Assembly: GCA_934097255.1 (NCBI GenBank)
Contig: CAKONT010000006.1
Location: 1 to 16,857, forward strand
Direction: 5' to 3'
Length of the DNA stretch: 16,857 nucleotides
From: an uncultured Bacilli bacterium
GTDB lineage: Bacteria > Bacillota_I > Bacilli_A > RF39 > UBA660
In this document: positions 15,043-16,857 of the stretch, in pieces
How positions within the stretch are numbered: position 1 is the first letter of the stretch
How the letters are laid out: each line of letters starts with the position of its first letter
The notes under the pieces: model-generated
Told to the model about the DNA's origin: nothing
The model's database searches: none
Seen by the model: the letters and a program-made list of their open reading frames with translations, nothing else
Made by a program: the position numbers and the translations under genes

Positions 15043-16302
15043 ATGCAAAAAATATTAGAAGTTTTGTGGTTTGTTTTAATTGTTATAATGCTTTTTAATG
15101 CTATTTATTTTTCAATAAAATTATCTTTTCCACAATTAAAAATTATCAAAATGATAAAAGAAATATTTTCAAAAGAAGATAAAAAAAATATATCGACTAT
15201 GGATACTTTAGTTATGATGTTAGGTTCTAAAATTGGAGTAGGATCTATTGCAGGGATATCTTTTGCTATATATTATGGTGGAATTGGAAGTATTTTTTGG
15301 ATATGGATAACAACTATTTTTTTTGCCATGAATAGTTTTTTAGAAAATTATTTTGCAACTATTTATAAAGAAGAAGATGGGATATTAAAAAAAGGTGGAC
15401 CATCTTACTATATAAAAAATGGTTTAAATAAAAAATACTTGTCATATATTTATGGAATTATTTTAATAATTACTTATATAATAGGTTTTTTAAGTATTCA
15501 AACAAATACAATATCAGTTTTAACAAATAATATATTTTATATAGATAAAAAAATAATAGGATTAATAATAGTTTTATTGTCAGCATACTTTATTTTTAAA
15601 GGTTTAGAAGCTATTTCTAATATTTCTAATATAATAATTCCTATAATGAGTTTAATGTATATAATAATAGGAATTTTAATAAGTATTTTAAATATAGATA
15701 AAATGCCATTATTTTTTAAAGATATTATGTCTTCTTGTTTTTCATTAAAAGAAGGATTAACAGGTTTTATAACCAGTTTTTATATCGGTATAAAAAGATC
15801 TTTATTTGCATGTGAATCAGGAATTGGAAGCGGAGCAATTTTATCGGGTGCAACAGATGATAATAATATGATAAAACAAGGATATGTTGGTGTTTTTGTA
15901 ACATATTTTATAAATTTTGTTGTGACAACAATAACTGCTATTATAATATATTTAATTCCTAGGACAAATCTTAATATATTAAATGGTATTGAATTATCTA
16001 AATATGCTTTTTATTATCATTTACAAGAATTTGGAGAAGGAATTTTATTAATACTTATAATTTTATTTGCTTTTTCAACGATAGTAACAGGTTATTACTA
16101 TGGAGAAAGTACGTTAAAATTGTTTACTAAAAATAAAGTCGTAATCTTTTTATTAAAAATAATAACATTATTTTTCCTTTACCTAGGTTCTGTAATATCA
16201 TCTCTTACAATATGGAGTTTGATAGATTTATTTCTTGCTATTTTAGGTATAATTAATTGTTATTCTCTATTTAAACTAAGAAATAAAATAAGTAAAGTTT
16301 GA
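15043..16302 (+). CDS. AGCS-family sodium:alanine/glycine symporter
   Basis: A 419-residue polytopic membrane protein with about ten to eleven helices, a little shorter than usual AlsT/AgcS members (about 450-480). Family marks are KIGVGSIAGISFAI near residue 60, GGIGSIFWIW followed by the NSFLENYFATIYK segment, the GGPSYYIKNGL motif, and the KRSLFACESGIGSGAI block with QGYVGVF further on. It would import alanine or glycine with sodium; the substrate may differ. I chose ATG 15043 because AGGTGA (15032-15037) lies 5 nt upstream; the in-frame GTG at 15034 overlaps that site. The gene is flanked by terminators on both sides and is probably monocistronic, although no clear promoter is visible in the 27 nt between the upstream terminator and the start codon. 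Confidence 0.85.
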   Translation: MQKILEVLWFVLIVIMLFNAIYFSIKLSFPQLKIIKMIKEIFSKEDKKNISTMDTLVMMLGSKIGVGSIAGISFAIYYGGIGSIFWIWITTIFFAMNSFLENYFATIYKEEDGILKKGGPSYYIKNGLNKKYLSYIYGIILIITYIIGFLSIQTNTISVLTNNIFYIDKKIIGLIIVLLSAYFIFKGLEAISNISNIIIPIMSLMYIIIGILISILNIDKMPLFFKDIMSSCFSLKEGLTGFITSFYIGIKRSLFACESGIGSGAILSGATDDNNMIKQGYVGVFVTYFINFVVTTITAIIIYLIPRTNLNILNGIELSKYAFYYHLQEFGEGILLILIILFAFSTIVTGYYYGESTLKLFTKNKVVIFLLKIITLFFLYLGSVISSLTIWSLIDLFLAILGIINCYSLFKLRNKISKV

Positions 16303-16313
16303 CAAAATAAAAT

Positions 16314-16354
16314 AAAAAAGAATAGTTAAACTATTGTAAAACTATTCTTTTTTT
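16314..16354 (+). terminator. Rho-independent terminator after the symporter gene
   Basis: AAAAAAGAATAGTT (16314-16327) pairs perfectly with AACTATTCTTTTTT (16340-16353) around a 12-nt loop, giving 14 bp and a T tract of seven. The A tract on the 5' side means it could also act on the opposite strand. Confidence 0.85.
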
Positions 16355-16396
16355 GATAAAGTGAAAGTGTAAAAAATAGAAAAGGAGTAAAAAAAG

Positions 16397-16857
16397 ATGG
16401 AAGAAAAAACAAAAGTTTGCGTCGGGGGGGTTATAAAAAACAATTAACTCCCAAGAAAACGATTATTCTAATAGTAGTAGGATTATTACTATTAATAGTA
16501 GGAGTAAGTTACGCCCTATATACATATAGTGGGACAGGACAAACCCTAAACGTAATAGATACCGGACAAATAAAACTAGAATACCTGGATGCGAAAGAAA
16601 TAAATATAGATAATCAGTATCCAGTAACAGACTTAGATGGAATAAGTAATACAAAAGAAGAAAGTCAGATGACCTTCAAATTAAAATCAACAATAAAAGG
16701 AAATGCAACAATCTATTACGCCATTGGATTAAAAGAAATAGAAGAAGATGAAACATTAAAAGATGAATATGTAAGAATTCAAATGACGGAAGGAAATAAC
16801 GTATTAGTAGGAAGCACTTCAACAGGAGAAAAAATAAGTACATTTGAAGCAAAATAC
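16397..16857 (+). CDS. TasA/camelysin-like secreted protein with 5' frameshift, 3' truncated by window
   Basis: A well-placed AAAGGAG (16381-16387) precedes ATG 16397, but this frame (MEEKTKVCVGGV...) stops at TAA 16445. The real body is in the -1 frame: from 16429 it reads GYKKQLTPKK, a hydrophobic segment ending GVSYALYTYSG (about 16468-16533), then IDTGQIKLEYLD and an open frame to the window end. The signal region and the following TG-x-IKL stretch resemble SipW-processed TasA/camelysin matrix proteins, so a secreted or surface-anchored fibre-like protein is likely. Adding one base in the A6 run (16404-16409) would give MEEKNKSLRRGGYKK; adding one G to G7 (16424-16430) would give MEEKTKVCVGGGYKK. 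In-frame TTG 16417 is an alternative start but has no ribosome site. It may be a sequencing error, phase variation or a pseudogene. The family call is tentative. Confidence 0.5.

Noticed and set aside
16404..16410. AAAAAAC as a canonical -1 ribosomal slippery heptamer
   Set aside because: The codon phase is wrong: the zero frame reads gaa-aaa-aca, not A-AAA-AAC, so the classical tandem slip does not apply. Simple slippage on the A run remains possible and is covered in the frameshift finding.
16463..16654. 63-residue hydrophobic open frame on the minus strand
   Set aside because: It is the complement of the signal region of the secreted-protein gene; no ribosome site or promoter supports it.
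1..16857. Mycoplasma-type genetic code (TGA as Trp)
   Set aside because: TGA ends at least three genes at their expected C-termini and all conserved Trp codons seen are TGG.

Overview
The window is a very AT-rich stretch of a Bacillota-type chromosome, every gene on the + strand, tightly packed with strong Shine-Dalgarno sites. TGA serves as a stop (ends of the DHH, walJ-like and alanine-symporter genes) and Trp is TGG, so the genetic code is standard and this is not a Mycoplasma/Spiroplasma-type code. Protein style (short housekeeping proteins, Lys/Asn/Ile rich), the reduced gene neighbourhoods and gene order point to a Bacilli-related, genome-reduced lineage such as the uncultured gut RF39-like groups. 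That placement is inference.

Block 1 (1-7236) matches the lysS...clpC...cysS-mrnC-rlmB-sigH neighbourhood that lies on one side of the origin in Bacillus. It contains the 3' end of lysS, a YfcC/DcuC-like transporter with its own promoter and terminator, a ClpC-type unfoldase without its usual ctsR-mcsA-mcsB partners, then cysS-mrnC-rlmB-sigH. Block 2 (7243-8291) holds two unrecognised genes behind an extended -10 promoter: a soluble protein with a possible degenerate kinase-like core, and a C-terminally membrane-anchored protein. They sit where rpmG-secE-nusG would be expected.

Block 3 (8312-9440) is the rpsF-ssb-rpsR operon, with a near-consensus promoter, a structured leader that can sequester the ribosome binding site, and a clear terminator. 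Block 4 (9470-15015) is a seven-gene transcription unit: a stand-alone GdpP-like DHH/DHHA1 phosphoesterase, rplI, replicative helicase dnaB, a membrane-anchored M23 peptidase with LysM and G5 domains, a WalJ-like metallo-beta-lactamase-fold protein, and rlmH, closed by a terminator (six complete genes plus the DHH gene's overlap with rplI makes it tightly coupled). This matches the gdpP-rplI-dnaC...walJ...rlmH region on the other side of the Bacillus origin, with the wal two-component genes absent and a cell-wall hydrolase in their place.

Block 5 is an AGCS-family sodium:amino-acid symporter with terminator, then the start of a secreted TasA/camelysin-like protein whose 5' end is out of frame with its body around an A6 and a G7 homopolymer. 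That gene runs off the window. The points most worth a second look are this frameshifted surface-protein gene, the rpsF leader, the unknown gene pair, and the GGGN variant in the DHH protein. No tRNA, rRNA, CRISPR array, insertion sequence or long repeat was seen.
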